Shown: piece after piece, positions 45,298 through 53,229 of the stretch
Layout of the letters: every line of letters starts with the position of its first letter
Numbering within the stretch: the stretch's first letter is position 1
Assembly: GCA_964569795.1 (NCBI GenBank)
Contig: CAZMVB010000019.1
Location: 13,870 to 77,869, forward strand
Reading direction: 5' to 3'
Source: JAHJDS01 sp964569795
GTDB taxonomy: Bacteria; Desulfobacterota; Desulfarculia; Desulfarculales; JAHJDS01
DNA: 64,000 nt
Position numbers and translations under genes: made by a program
Notes under the pieces: generated by a model
Database searches by the model: none
Told to the model about the DNA's origin: nothing
The model's input: the letters and a program-made list of their open reading frames with translations, nothing else

Positions 45298-46028
45298 TCC
45301 CGGACCAGGTCGTCGCTGCTGACCCGGGCCGGGTCCCCGTCGCAGATGATCTCGCCCCGGTGCAGGACCAGGATCCGGTCGGACAGGGAGAAGACCACGT
45401 CCATGTCGTGCTCGACGATCACAAAGGTGGTCACCCCCTCGTCATTGAGGCGGCGGATGTCCTCCATGATCTGGACCCGCTCCACCGGGTTCATGCCGGC
45501 GGTGGGCTCGTCCAGGAACAACAGCTTGGGCCGGGCGGCCAGGGCGATGGCCACCTCCAAAAGCCGCTGGTCCCCGTGGGACAGTTCCGAGGCCAGCAGC
45601 CCGGCCGTGTCGGCCAGCCCGACCCGCTCCAGCAGGGCCGTCACCTCGTCGTGGACGCGGGTCTCCCTGGCCAGGGGACGCCAGAATCCGTGACCCCGGC
45701 GCTGGACGGTCAGGACCGGAATGGCGATGTTGTCGAACACGGTCAGGTGGGGAAAGACGTTGACCACCTGGAAGGAGCGGCAGACCCCCTGCTTGACCCG
45801 GCGGTGGATGGGCAGCCGGGTGATGTCCTTGCCCTGGAAATATATCCGGCCGGCGTCGGCCTTGAGCTGGCCGGTGATGACGTTGATCAGGGTCGATTTG
45901 CCCGCCCCGTTGGGACCGATGATCGAGGTCAGGACCCCGGCCTCGAAGACGATGTCCAGGTCCTGGGCGCAGACCACCTTGCCAAAGGCCTTGGCCAGGC
46001 CCTTGACCTCCATCAGCGGCGCGGTCAT
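45270..46028 (-). CDS. livG: Branched-chain amino acid-type ABC transporter ATPase (LivG)
   Basis: A 252-residue LivG-type ATPase with Walker A IGPNGAGKSTLINVITG, Q-loop RSFQVVNVFPHLTV, signature LSHGDQRLLEVAIAL, Walker B LLFLDEPTAGM and switch FVIVEHDMDVV. It uses ATP to power the operon B importer. Its start overlaps the livM stop by 4 bases (ATGA). Confidence 0.93.
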   Translation of the reverse strand: MTAPLMEVKGLAKAFGKVVCAQDLDIVFEAGVLTSIIGPNGAGKSTLINVITGQLKADAGRIYFQGKDITRLPIHRRVKQGVCRSFQVVNVFPHLTVFDNIAIPVLTVQRRGHGFWRPLARETRVHDEVTALLERVGLADTAGLLASELSHGDQRLLEVAIALAARPKLLFLDEPTAGMNPVERVQIMEDIRRLNDEGVTTFVIVEHDMDVVFSLSDRILVLHRGEIICDGDPARVSSDDLVRECYLGEEVA

Positions 46029-47017
46029 GATTCGCCTCCGGAGGGCTTGGCCGACCACCACCTGGTCCAGGACCTCTCGATCCCGCCCATCACCCCGCCG
46101 CGGAAGCCCATGATCACGATCAACAGGATGATCCCGAAGCCGAGCATCCACTGCTCGGTGAATCGCTGGGCGATCTCCTGGAGCACGACGAAGATGGCGC
46201 TGCCCACCAGGGGCCCGGTGAAGGTCTGGAGGCCGCCGATGAGCGACACCAGGACCGGCTCGGCGCTGAAGGTCCAGTGGGCCCAGTGGACGTCGGTGTT
46301 GTAACTGAGCATGGTGTGCAGCGACCCGGCCAGGGCGGCGAACAGGGCCGAGATCACGAAGACCGCCAGGCGGTATTGCATGACCGAGGCCCCGGCGAAC
46401 TTGGTCCGCTGCTCGTTCTCCCGGATCCCGGCCAGGACCAGACCAAAGGACGAGGACCGGATGCGGTGGATGACGAAGATGGTCAGGGCGAAACAGAACA
46501 GGACCAGCCAATAGAAATGGCCCTTGGCCAGGGGCAGGTGGACCACAAACAGGTTGATGGACCCCCGAGTGAGGCCCACCAGGCCGTCGTCGCCGCCGAC
46601 CACCTGGCCGCCGGGGAGGGTGAACCTCACGTTCCAGAGCAGGGAGAAGACCATCATCCCGAAGGCCAGGGTCAGCATGGCGAAGTAGATGGCCGTGTGC
46701 CTCACGCAGAAGAAGCCGATGATCAGGGCCAGGATCGCCGCCACGGCCAGCCCGGCCAGGATGCCCAGGACCGGGTCGCTGCTGATCTGGTACTGCTGCA
46801 GCAGACCCAGACCGTAGGCCCCGGCGGCGTAAAAGGCCCCGTGGCCGAAGGACAGCAGGCCGGTCCGGCCCAGGAGCAGGTTGAAGCCCAGGGCGAAGAT
46901 GCCCAGGAGCATGACCCGCATGGTCAGGTACTGGGCAAAGCGGCCGGCGAACAGGCCGATGACCACCAGCAGGGCCGCCACCAGGCCGACCACCACCCAG
47001 GTAGGCCAGCGTTGCAT
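46025..47017 (-). CDS. livM: Branched-chain amino acid-type ABC transporter permease (LivM)
   Basis: A 330-residue LivM-type permease with the LSFGHGAFYAAGAYGLGL motif (about 55-72) and the EAA-like GIRENEQRTKFAGASVMQYRL loop. Multiple hydrophobic helices, ending in ERSWTRWWSAKPSGGES. Operon B. Confidence 0.92.
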   Translation of the reverse strand: MQRWPTWVVVGLVAALLVVIGLFAGRFAQYLTMRVMLLGIFALGFNLLLGRTGLLSFGHGAFYAAGAYGLGLLQQYQISSDPVLGILAGLAVAAILALIIGFFCVRHTAIYFAMLTLAFGMMVFSLLWNVRFTLPGGQVVGGDDGLVGLTRGSINLFVVHLPLAKGHFYWLVLFCFALTIFVIHRIRSSSFGLVLAGIRENEQRTKFAGASVMQYRLAVFVISALFAALAGSLHTMLSYNTDVHWAHWTFSAEPVLVSLIGGLQTFTGPLVGSAIFVVLQEIAQRFTEQWMLGFGIILLIVIMGFRGGVMGGIERSWTRWWSAKPSGGES

Positions 47018-48004
47018 CTATGACGCCTCCCCGAACAGGCCCTCGGGACGCCAGAGCAGGACCAGGGCCATCAGGATGAAGATCAGGAACATGTCAAAGG
47101 CCGGAAAGAACCTCGTTCCGGCGGCGGACAGCAGGCCGATGACCAGGGCGCCCAGGAAGGCGCCCTTGAGGCTGCCCAGACCGCCGATGACCGCCACGAC
47201 AAAGGCCTCGATGATGATCGTTTCGCCCATGCCCGGGGTCAACAGCCCGACGTAAGGCACGGCCAGGCCGCCCCCCAGGGCCCCCAGCCAGGTGCCGAAG
47301 ACGAACACGGCCGTGAACAGGGCCGGCACCTTGACCCCCAGGGCCGAGGCCATCTCCCGGTCCGAGGCCGCGGCCCGGATGATCCGGCCGGCCCAGGTCC
47401 GCTCCAGGGCCAGCCACAGCCCCAGGGCCACCAGGGGGCCGACGACGATGATGAACAGGCTGTAGATGGGGAATCCCCGGCCCAGGATGGTCCACGACCC
47501 GGCCAGACCGGCCACACTGGGCGAGGTGATCGTCCCCGGCCCCCAGAATATCTTGAGCCGGACCGCATTGTCGATGATCAGGACAAAGGCGAAGGTCAGC
47601 AGGAGTTGGTAGGCCAGTTCGAGGTGGTAGACGTAGCGCAGGAAGAACCGCTCGATGATGAACCCGGCCAGGCAGACGAACAGCGGTCCGACGATCAGGC
47701 CCAGCCAGAAGTTGTGGAACAGCAGACCCAGGAAGGTGTAGCTGCAGTAGGCGCCCAGCATGTACAGGGCGCCGTGGGCGAAGTTGAGCACGCCCAGGAC
47801 ACCGAAGATCAGGGTCAGCCCGCTGGCCACCAGCCAGATGAACATCCCCTTGGCCAGGCCGTCCAGATAGACGTGGACCAGGGATTGGAAGGTCACCGCG
47901 CCGGTCAGGATGAGCACGGCCTGCCCGGCGAACAGCAGGGCCAGAATGCAAACGACGACGATGCCCGGCCCCCGGGGGAGGCCGCTTCGCTCGGCGGAGT
48001 CCAT
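47018..48004 (-). CDS. livH: Branched-chain amino acid-type ABC transporter permease (LivH)
   Basis: A 328-residue LivH-type permease. Key segment GVLGVLNFAHGALYMLGAYCSY, and the loop AASDREMASALGVKVPALFTAVF. The start at MDSAERSG was chosen because GGAGAC precedes it; the longer frame opens with low-complexity residues. Operon B, downstream of the binding protein. Confidence 0.91.
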   Translation of the reverse strand: MDSAERSGLPRGPGIVVVCILALLFAGQAVLILTGAVTFQSLVHVYLDGLAKGMFIWLVASGLTLIFGVLGVLNFAHGALYMLGAYCSYTFLGLLFHNFWLGLIVGPLFVCLAGFIIERFFLRYVYHLELAYQLLLTFAFVLIIDNAVRLKIFWGPGTITSPSVAGLAGSWTILGRGFPIYSLFIIVVGPLVALGLWLALERTWAGRIIRAAASDREMASALGVKVPALFTAVFVFGTWLGALGGGLAVPYVGLLTPGMGETIIIEAFVVAVIGGLGSLKGAFLGALVIGLLSAAGTRFFPAFDMFLIFILMALVLLWRPEGLFGEAS

Positions 48005-48058
48005 CTTGTCTCCATCGGCCCGGGCCCGCTCCCCAGGGCGCCCGGACCGGCCGGAAAT

Positions 48059-48096
48059 CATTCCGGCCGCCGCGGGGTCCGCGGCGGCCGGGAATG
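48059..48096 (-). other. Stable intercistronic hairpin (binding protein / livH, operon B)
   Basis: CATTCC-GGCCGCCGCGG pairs with CCGCGGCGGCC-GGGAATG, a stem of about 17 bp with one bulge and a tiny loop. It occupies the same place as the operon A hairpin: just after the binding-protein stop, before livH, and with no T-tract. Confidence 0.75.
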
Positions 48097-48100
48097 GGGT

Positions 48101-49390
48101 TTAGGACTTGAAGGGCGGGAAGCAGCCCGGGCCCTTGAACGGCGGCCGATTGAAGCAGGCCTTGGCCGGGATGAGGACCTGCTTACCCATGATCTTGAAG
48201 GGGTACTTCCGGCTGCCCACGGTCAGGCCCCAGGGCACGCTGTAGACGGCCTGATGGTCCGCCTTGCGGAAGACGCGGTGGCCGGCCGGGCTGTAGAGGG
48301 TCATGCCTTCCAGGGTCTTGATGACCTTGCCCGGGTCCTTGCTGCCGCACCGCTCGACGGCCTTCTTGAAGGCGTAGAGGGCCGAGTAGCCGGTCTCGGA
48401 GACGTAGGCCGGGTAGTGCTTCCACCGCTTGTGGAAGCGGGCGACCCAATGCCGGTTCCGGGCGGTGTGGGGATACTGGAAGTAGTAGCGGCCCGAGATC
48501 CAGATGTTGTTGGGCATGTCTTTGCCCAGGCCCTCGAGGACGTCCATGGCCGCGCCCACGGGGAACATGACGTGCTTGATCTGCTTGAACAGGCCGGCCT
48601 GCTTGGCCTGCTTGACAAAGGTGATCAGCTCGCCGGCCCATTCGGTCGAGTACAGGCCGTCGGGCTTGGCGTCCATGATCTTGTTGATGTGGGACCGGAA
48701 GTCGGTGGTCCCGAAGGGGGCCCAGGAATCGGCGATGAACTTGACGCCCGGCTTGACCTTGCCCAGGGTGCGCTTGAACATGTTCCAGCAGGTGTAGCCA
48801 TACTCGTACTTGGGGCTGATGGTCGCCCAGGTCTTGGCCGGCAGGTGCCTGGCGACCAAGGCGGCGGCGTTGCCGTCCTGGTAGGTCGGGGTGCTGATCC
48901 GGAAGATCTCCTTGATGCCCTTCTTAAAGACCTCGATCTCGTTCAGCTTCTCGGTGGCGGCGTGGGTGATCATGATCGGCTTGCCCAGTTGCTTCATCAC
49001 CGGGGCCAGGGCCAGGGCCTGTCCCGAGGAATCGACGCCGGCCAGGAAGTCGGCGCCCCAGGAATCGACGAAGTAGCGGGCGTTCTTGATGGCCTGGGCC
49101 TTGCCCAGGGTCGAGTCGCGGAAGTTGACCACGACCTTGGCCCCGGCGATGCCGCCCTTCTTGTTGATCTCGTCGGCGGCCATGAACACGCCCATCTTGT
49201 GGAACTCGCCATAACCGGCCAGGGTCCCCGAGTTGATGGCCTGGTAGCCGATTTTGATCGGCCCCTTGATCTTGGCTCCGGCGGCCCACAGACTGGTCGG
49301 CTTGAGGGCGCCGGCTCCCAGACCGGCGGCGGCCCCAGTCACCAGGCCGGCCTTCACAAAGTCTCGTCTGGTCATTGATTTGTCACCCAT
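48101..49390 (-). CDS. Liv-type substrate-binding protein with Tat signal (operon B)
   Basis: A 429-residue periplasmic binding protein (Peripla_BP_6-like). A twin-arginine signal MTRRDFVKAG precedes LVTGAAAGLGAGAL. The mature domain begins IKGPIKIGYQAINSGTLAGYG and contains KKGGIAGAKVVVNFRDSTLGKAQ, the usual lobe I pattern. AGGAGG sits 6 bases before the chosen ATG; an in-frame extension upstream lacks one. It opens operon B, which ends in 4-hydroxybutyryl-CoA dehydratase, so its ligand may be the acid that operon degrades. Confidence 0.92.
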   Translation of the reverse strand: MGDKSMTRRDFVKAGLVTGAAAGLGAGALKPTSLWAAGAKIKGPIKIGYQAINSGTLAGYGEFHKMGVFMAADEINKKGGIAGAKVVVNFRDSTLGKAQAIKNARYFVDSWGADFLAGVDSSGQALALAPVMKQLGKPIMITHAATEKLNEIEVFKKGIKEIFRISTPTYQDGNAAALVARHLPAKTWATISPKYEYGYTCWNMFKRTLGKVKPGVKFIADSWAPFGTTDFRSHINKIMDAKPDGLYSTEWAGELITFVKQAKQAGLFKQIKHVMFPVGAAMDVLEGLGKDMPNNIWISGRYYFQYPHTARNRHWVARFHKRWKHYPAYVSETGYSALYAFKKAVERCGSKDPGKVIKTLEGMTLYSPAGHRVFRKADHQAVYSVPWGLTVGSRKYPFKIMGKQVLIPAKACFNRPPFKGPGCFPPFKS

Positions 49391-49569
49391 GGGAGACCTC
49401 CTGTTTTGGTTTGTCCGTAAAGACAGCTCTCCCCCCTGGGAGAGATTAGTCTCCTGAACGCCGACCAGGTGTCGGCCCGGTTTGCAGGGCCGATTGAAAA
49501 CCCCCGCCCCCCTTCCGAGGGCCGGCCTGGTGAGTGCCGACGCCCGGCCCGGTTGAGCCTCCATTACCA

Positions 49570-49598
49570 TTTTTAGAAACATCCTGAATATGTGTCAA
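49570..49598 (-). promoter_or_regulatory. Predicted sigma-70 promoter for operon B
   Basis: On the minus strand a perfect TTGACA is followed after 17 bases by TAAAAA. It points at the Tat-type binding-protein gene with a leader of about 170 bases. No -24/-12 element was seen here, unlike operon A. Confidence 0.5.
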
Positions 49599-49779
49599 GA
49601 CTTCAATTTTGGTGAAACGCGGTTAATCGGCGGTGGCAGTCGGGACCCGGGCCGGGACCGCCGGGTCGGGTCCGGCCTGGTCCGTCATAACAACCATTGA
49701 TTATTGGAGAAATAGGCCGCAAGGCCCTGGTGGGCCGGTTGGGGGTGGACCGCTGAGGACCGGATGGGGGTGGTCGGAC

Positions 49780-49808
49780 TTGACAACAGGCGATGTTGAA
49801 AATAAGCT
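49780..49808 (+). promoter_or_regulatory. Predicted promoter of the XRE-cupin regulator
   Basis: TTGACA and TAAGCT are separated by 17 bases, 36 bases before the start codon. The -10 is weak (3 of 6). Confidence 0.4.
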
Positions 49809-49844
49809 GGGGTTCAGTATCCTGAACAATCGAGGCCGGGAACC

Positions 49845-50387
49845 ATGGACGACATCGGGCCAAAACTGCGCTCTCTCCGCAAGGTCAGAGCAATGTCCCT
49901 CAAACAGCTCGCCGCCAAGGTCGGCTGCTCCGCGTCCTATTTGTCCATGGTCGAAAACGAGAAACTCAACCCCTCGGTCTCCCGGCTCAAGTCCATCGCC
50001 GAGGGCCTGGGCACGACCATCATCGACCTGTTCCAGGAGCCCCGCCGCCAGGAGATGGTCCTCAGACAGCACGAACGCCCCCGGGTGGCCTTCCCCGGGT
50101 CCCGGCTCAAGATCGAGATCCTGGTGCCCCAGAACCCGAAAAAGACCATGGACGCCCGCCTGGCCATCCTCGAGCCCGGCGGCGGCTCCGAGGGCGACTA
50201 TCGCCACTCCGGCGAGGAGTTCGGCCTGGTGCTGGAGGGGGGCATGGAATTGACCATCGAGGGCATCACCTACAATCTGTCCGCCGGGGACAGCTTCTAT
50301 TTTTCCTCGACCAAGGACCACCGCTTCCACAACCGGGGCCCGAAAAGGGCGCTCGTGGTCTGGGTCAACCACCCCCCGAGCTGGTAG
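49845..50387 (+). CDS. XRE-family regulator with C-terminal cupin domain
   Basis: A 180-residue repressor-type protein. The N-terminal helix-turn-helix is KLRSLRKVRAMSLKQLAAK through ASYLSMVENEKLNPSVS (about 7-45). The C-terminal cupin barrel has YRHSGEEFGLVLEGGMELTIEG and SAGDSFYFSSTKDHRFHN, with conserved His/Glu metal-site residues. Such regulators (PuuR/SutR-like) often sense small acids or amines. It diverges from operon B and is the best local candidate for its regulator. Confidence 0.9.
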   Translation: MDDIGPKLRSLRKVRAMSLKQLAAKVGCSASYLSMVENEKLNPSVSRLKSIAEGLGTTIIDLFQEPRRQEMVLRQHERPRVAFPGSRLKIEILVPQNPKKTMDARLAILEPGGGSEGDYRHSGEEFGLVLEGGMELTIEGITYNLSAGDSFYFSSTKDHRFHNRGPKRALVVWVNHPPSW

Positions 50388-50680
50388 CCCCGGCCCCGAC
50401 CGGTTTTGCCGCGCCTGAACCGGCTGAAGACCGATGGCCCGTTGACCTGATTTTTGCCGGTATTTTTTTGGAGCGGGTTGAGGCCCCCTGGGCCTGACCG
50501 GCGGCCTCGGGCAGAGGGAGCGGGCCATCCCGGCGAGTCCAAAAAAATGCGACCCGTCTTTACAAAAGGCTTGCCTTTGTCCCCAAAACCTGGCATGTAA
50601 CTTTTTTGCAAGGACGCCGGTCTGGCTCTGGTTACCAGGTTCGTTCGATCCAGACCAGGAACCGGTTGAACACATACTGC

Positions 50681-50759
<79 letters not shown>

Positions 50760-50769
50760 CATAAATCCA

Positions 50770-50802
50770 ACGGCCCAGGGCTGATCGCCCGGGCCGTTTT
50801 TT
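50770..50802 (+). terminator. Rho-independent terminator after tRNA-Asp
   Basis: ACGGCCCAGGG pairs with CCCGGGCCGT (one bulged A) around a short loop and is followed by TTTTTT. Confidence 0.85.
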
Positions 50803-50967
50803 GTTTCGGATTCACCCTCGTGATCCGGCGCCCGGGATCGGCCGTTTCGCCCGGCGGGCGATAAATCTCCCCCGGGGGGGCGGTCCCTGCTATCATGAGG
50901 ACCGGACAAGCCAGGCAGGGCCGCGGCGCGGCCGGCCGGCAAAGACCAAGCATCATCCGGGGGAGAC

Positions 50968-51777
50968 ATGGACTTACAGACCATGAGCTACGACCAGGCC
51001 GGCGGCGTCGGCCGGGTCACCTTCAACCGGCCGGAGCGGATGAACGCCGTCTCGGCCCAGTTCTGCGCCGACCTGTCGGCCATCCTCGATCTGGCGGCCG
51101 CAGACGAGTCCGTGGGCTGCCTGGTCCTGACCGGGGCCGGCCGGGCCTTTTCCTCGGGCGGCGACATGAACGTCATCCGGGAGATCCGGGACCTGGAGCC
51201 GCCGGCCAGCCGGCGGCAGCTCATCGCCGCCACCCGGGTCATGGCCCGGCTCTATCACCTGGAGAAGATCACCATCGCCCGGGTCAATGGACCGGCCATC
51301 GGCGGCGGGGCCGCCCTGGCCGTGGCCTGCGATTTCGTCATCGTTGCCGAGGACGCGCCCCTCGGCTTCGTCTTTTCCAACCTGGGGCTGGTCCCGGACA
51401 TGGGGACCATGTACTTCCTGCCCCGGATCGTCGGTCTCCCCCTGGCCAAGAAACTGTGCTACGAGGGCGACATCTTCTCGGCCCGGGAGGCCCTGGAGAT
51501 GGGCCTCATCTCGGCCGTGGTCCCTCCCGAGGAATTGGACGCCGCGGTGGACGACCTGGCCGGCCGCCTGGCGGCCAAGCCCCGGGCCAATCAGGGGTTG
51601 ATGAAGACCATCCTGCAGGAGTCCATGTCCCTGGACCTGGACTCGCTCCTTATTCGCGAGGCCGAGGCCCAGGCCCTGCTCTGGAAGACCGCCGATCACC
51701 AGGAGGCGGTCCGGGCCTTTTTCGAAAAGAGGCCGCCCAAATTCGGCGGCGGCCCGCCGGACCAGGCCGGGACGTGA
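50968..51777 (+). CDS. Enoyl-CoA hydratase/isomerase (crotonase) family protein
   Basis: A 269-residue crotonase-fold protein. Oxyanion motif AFSSGGD (60-66) and NGPAIGGGAALAVACD. The hydratase Glu after the GGG loop is Ala, and the second position is in GFVFSNLGLVPDMGT (Asp144), the pattern of PaaG/enoyl-CoA isomerase-like members rather than true hydratases. It could shift the double bond of an unsaturated CoA ester from the nearby dehydratase pathway, but it is about 1 kb from operon B on the other strand and past a terminator. GGGGGAGAC precedes the ATG. Confidence 0.85.
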   Translation: MDLQTMSYDQAGGVGRVTFNRPERMNAVSAQFCADLSAILDLAAADESVGCLVLTGAGRAFSSGGDMNVIREIRDLEPPASRRQLIAATRVMARLYHLEKITIARVNGPAIGGGAALAVACDFVIVAEDAPLGFVFSNLGLVPDMGTMYFLPRIVGLPLAKKLCYEGDIFSAREALEMGLISAVVPPEELDAAVDDLAGRLAAKPRANQGLMKTILQESMSLDLDSLLIREAEAQALLWKTADHQEAVRAFFEKRPPKFGGGPPDQAGT

Positions 51778-51832
51778 CGGCGGACCGCTTTTCCGAAAGC
51801 GGCCCGATCGTACCGCGTCGGATACACCCGCT

Positions 51833-53008
51833 ATGAAGATCCTGATCGCACCCAATGCCTTCAAGGGTTCCCTGTCGTCGCCGCGGGCGGCGGAGGGCAT
51901 CGCCCGGGGCCTGTCCCGGGCCGCGGCTGACTGGCACTTCGACCTGATGCCCATCGCCGACGGCGGGGACGACACCCTGGAGGTCCTGTGCGCCGACGGG
52001 GGGTCAACCCTGGAGGTCGAGGTGGCCGATCCCCTGGGGCGGCCGATTCGGGCCACCCTGGGACTGATGGCCGATGACCGGACGGCGGTCATCGAGATGG
52101 CCCGGGCCTCGGGACTGAAGCTGCTCGCCCCCGGGGAGTGCGATCCCCTAGCCGCGACCACCCGGGGGGTGGGACAACTAATCGCCGCGGCGGCCGAGGC
52201 CGGGGCGGAGCGGATCATCATCGGCGTCGGCGGCAGCGCCACGGTTGACGGCGGGGCCGGATGCGTGTCCGCCCTGGGGGTGCGCCTGCTGGACGAGGCG
52301 GGCGATCCGGTGCCGCCGGGGGGCGGGTCCCTGGGCCGTATCCACCGGATCGATCCCTCGGGCCTGGCGCCGGCCCTGGCCGGGCGGGACCTGGTGGTCG
52401 CCTGCGACGTGGAAAACCCGGTCTTGGGCCCGACCGGGACGGCGGCCGTCTTCGCGCCCCAGAAAGGGGCCTCGCCCGAAGACGTGGCCCGGCTCGAGGC
52501 CAACCTCGGTCATTTCTTCGGTCTGGCGGCCCGGACCCTGGGGCGGGACGTGCGCCATCTCCCCCGGGCCGGGGCGGCCGGCGGCCTGGCCGGCGGGCTG
52601 GCGGCCTTTTGCAACGCCCGGCTCGAGAGCGGCATCGACCTCGTTCTGGAACACCTGGACGCGGACCGCCGGATCAGGGAGGCCGACTTGGTGATCACCG
52701 GGGAAGGCCTGTTGGACGCCCAGACCCTGAGCGGCAAGGGACCCCTGGGCCTGGCCCGGCTGGCCCGGGAACACCATCGGCCGGTGGTCGCCCTGGCCGG
52801 CGGCGTGGGGGGCGGCGAGGCGGACTTGGCGGCCGCCGGAATCTCGGCCGTCCTGCCGATCACTCCGGGTCCCCTGGCCCTGGAAGAGGCCATGGACCGG
52901 GCCCTGGAACTGATGGAACGCGCGGCCGAACGCCTGGGCCGGTTGTTGCTCGTGGGCCGGGGACTGGGGTCAACGGACACCGAGGCCATCGGTCACCGCC
53001 AATCCTGA
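51833..53008 (+). CDS. Glycerate 2-kinase (GarK/GlxK family)
   Basis: A 391-residue glycerate kinase of the GarK/GlxK type. It opens MKILIAPNAFKGSLSSPRAAEGI, then PIADGGDDTLEVL, VGGSATVDGGAG and the late VITGEGLLDAQTLSGKGPLGLAR. These enzymes phosphorylate D-glycerate to 2-phosphoglycerate, joining glycolate/glyoxylate or sugar-acid breakdown to lower glycolysis. It lies 55 bases after the crotonase-family gene on the same strand and may be cotranscribed. Confidence 0.92.
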   Translation: MKILIAPNAFKGSLSSPRAAEGIARGLSRAAADWHFDLMPIADGGDDTLEVLCADGGSTLEVEVADPLGRPIRATLGLMADDRTAVIEMARASGLKLLAPGECDPLAATTRGVGQLIAAAAEAGAERIIIGVGGSATVDGGAGCVSALGVRLLDEAGDPVPPGGGSLGRIHRIDPSGLAPALAGRDLVVACDVENPVLGPTGTAAVFAPQKGASPEDVARLEANLGHFFGLAARTLGRDVRHLPRAGAAGGLAGGLAAFCNARLESGIDLVLEHLDADRRIREADLVITGEGLLDAQTLSGKGPLGLARLAREHHRPVVALAGGVGGGEADLAAAGISAVLPITPGPLALEEAMDRALELMERAAERLGRLLLVGRGLGSTDTEAIGHRQS

Positions 53009-53229
53009 AATGCGGCCCGTCATCACCCCCTCTCCGACGCATTCGAAAATAATACTACATGCGTAGGCCTTTCCATCAGCACCCGATTGTAGTAAAACTA
53101 ACACTTGACAGGTCCCTGATAACGAGTCCTCCTTAAAAAGGTCAGGGCTGATACCACCGTGTTTTGATCAAAAGCTGAAAGAGCCTGTCAGGGTTTCCGG
53201 GCGACATTTGCTTGTTCCAAGGGAGGGGC

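Noticed and set aside
50592..50612. TGGCAT...TTGCA as a sigma-54 site before tRNA-Asp
   Set aside because: GG and GC are 14 bases apart rather than 10.
53105..53130. TTGACA ahead of the frameshifted kinase
   Set aside because: No acceptable -10 hexamer at 16-19 bases.
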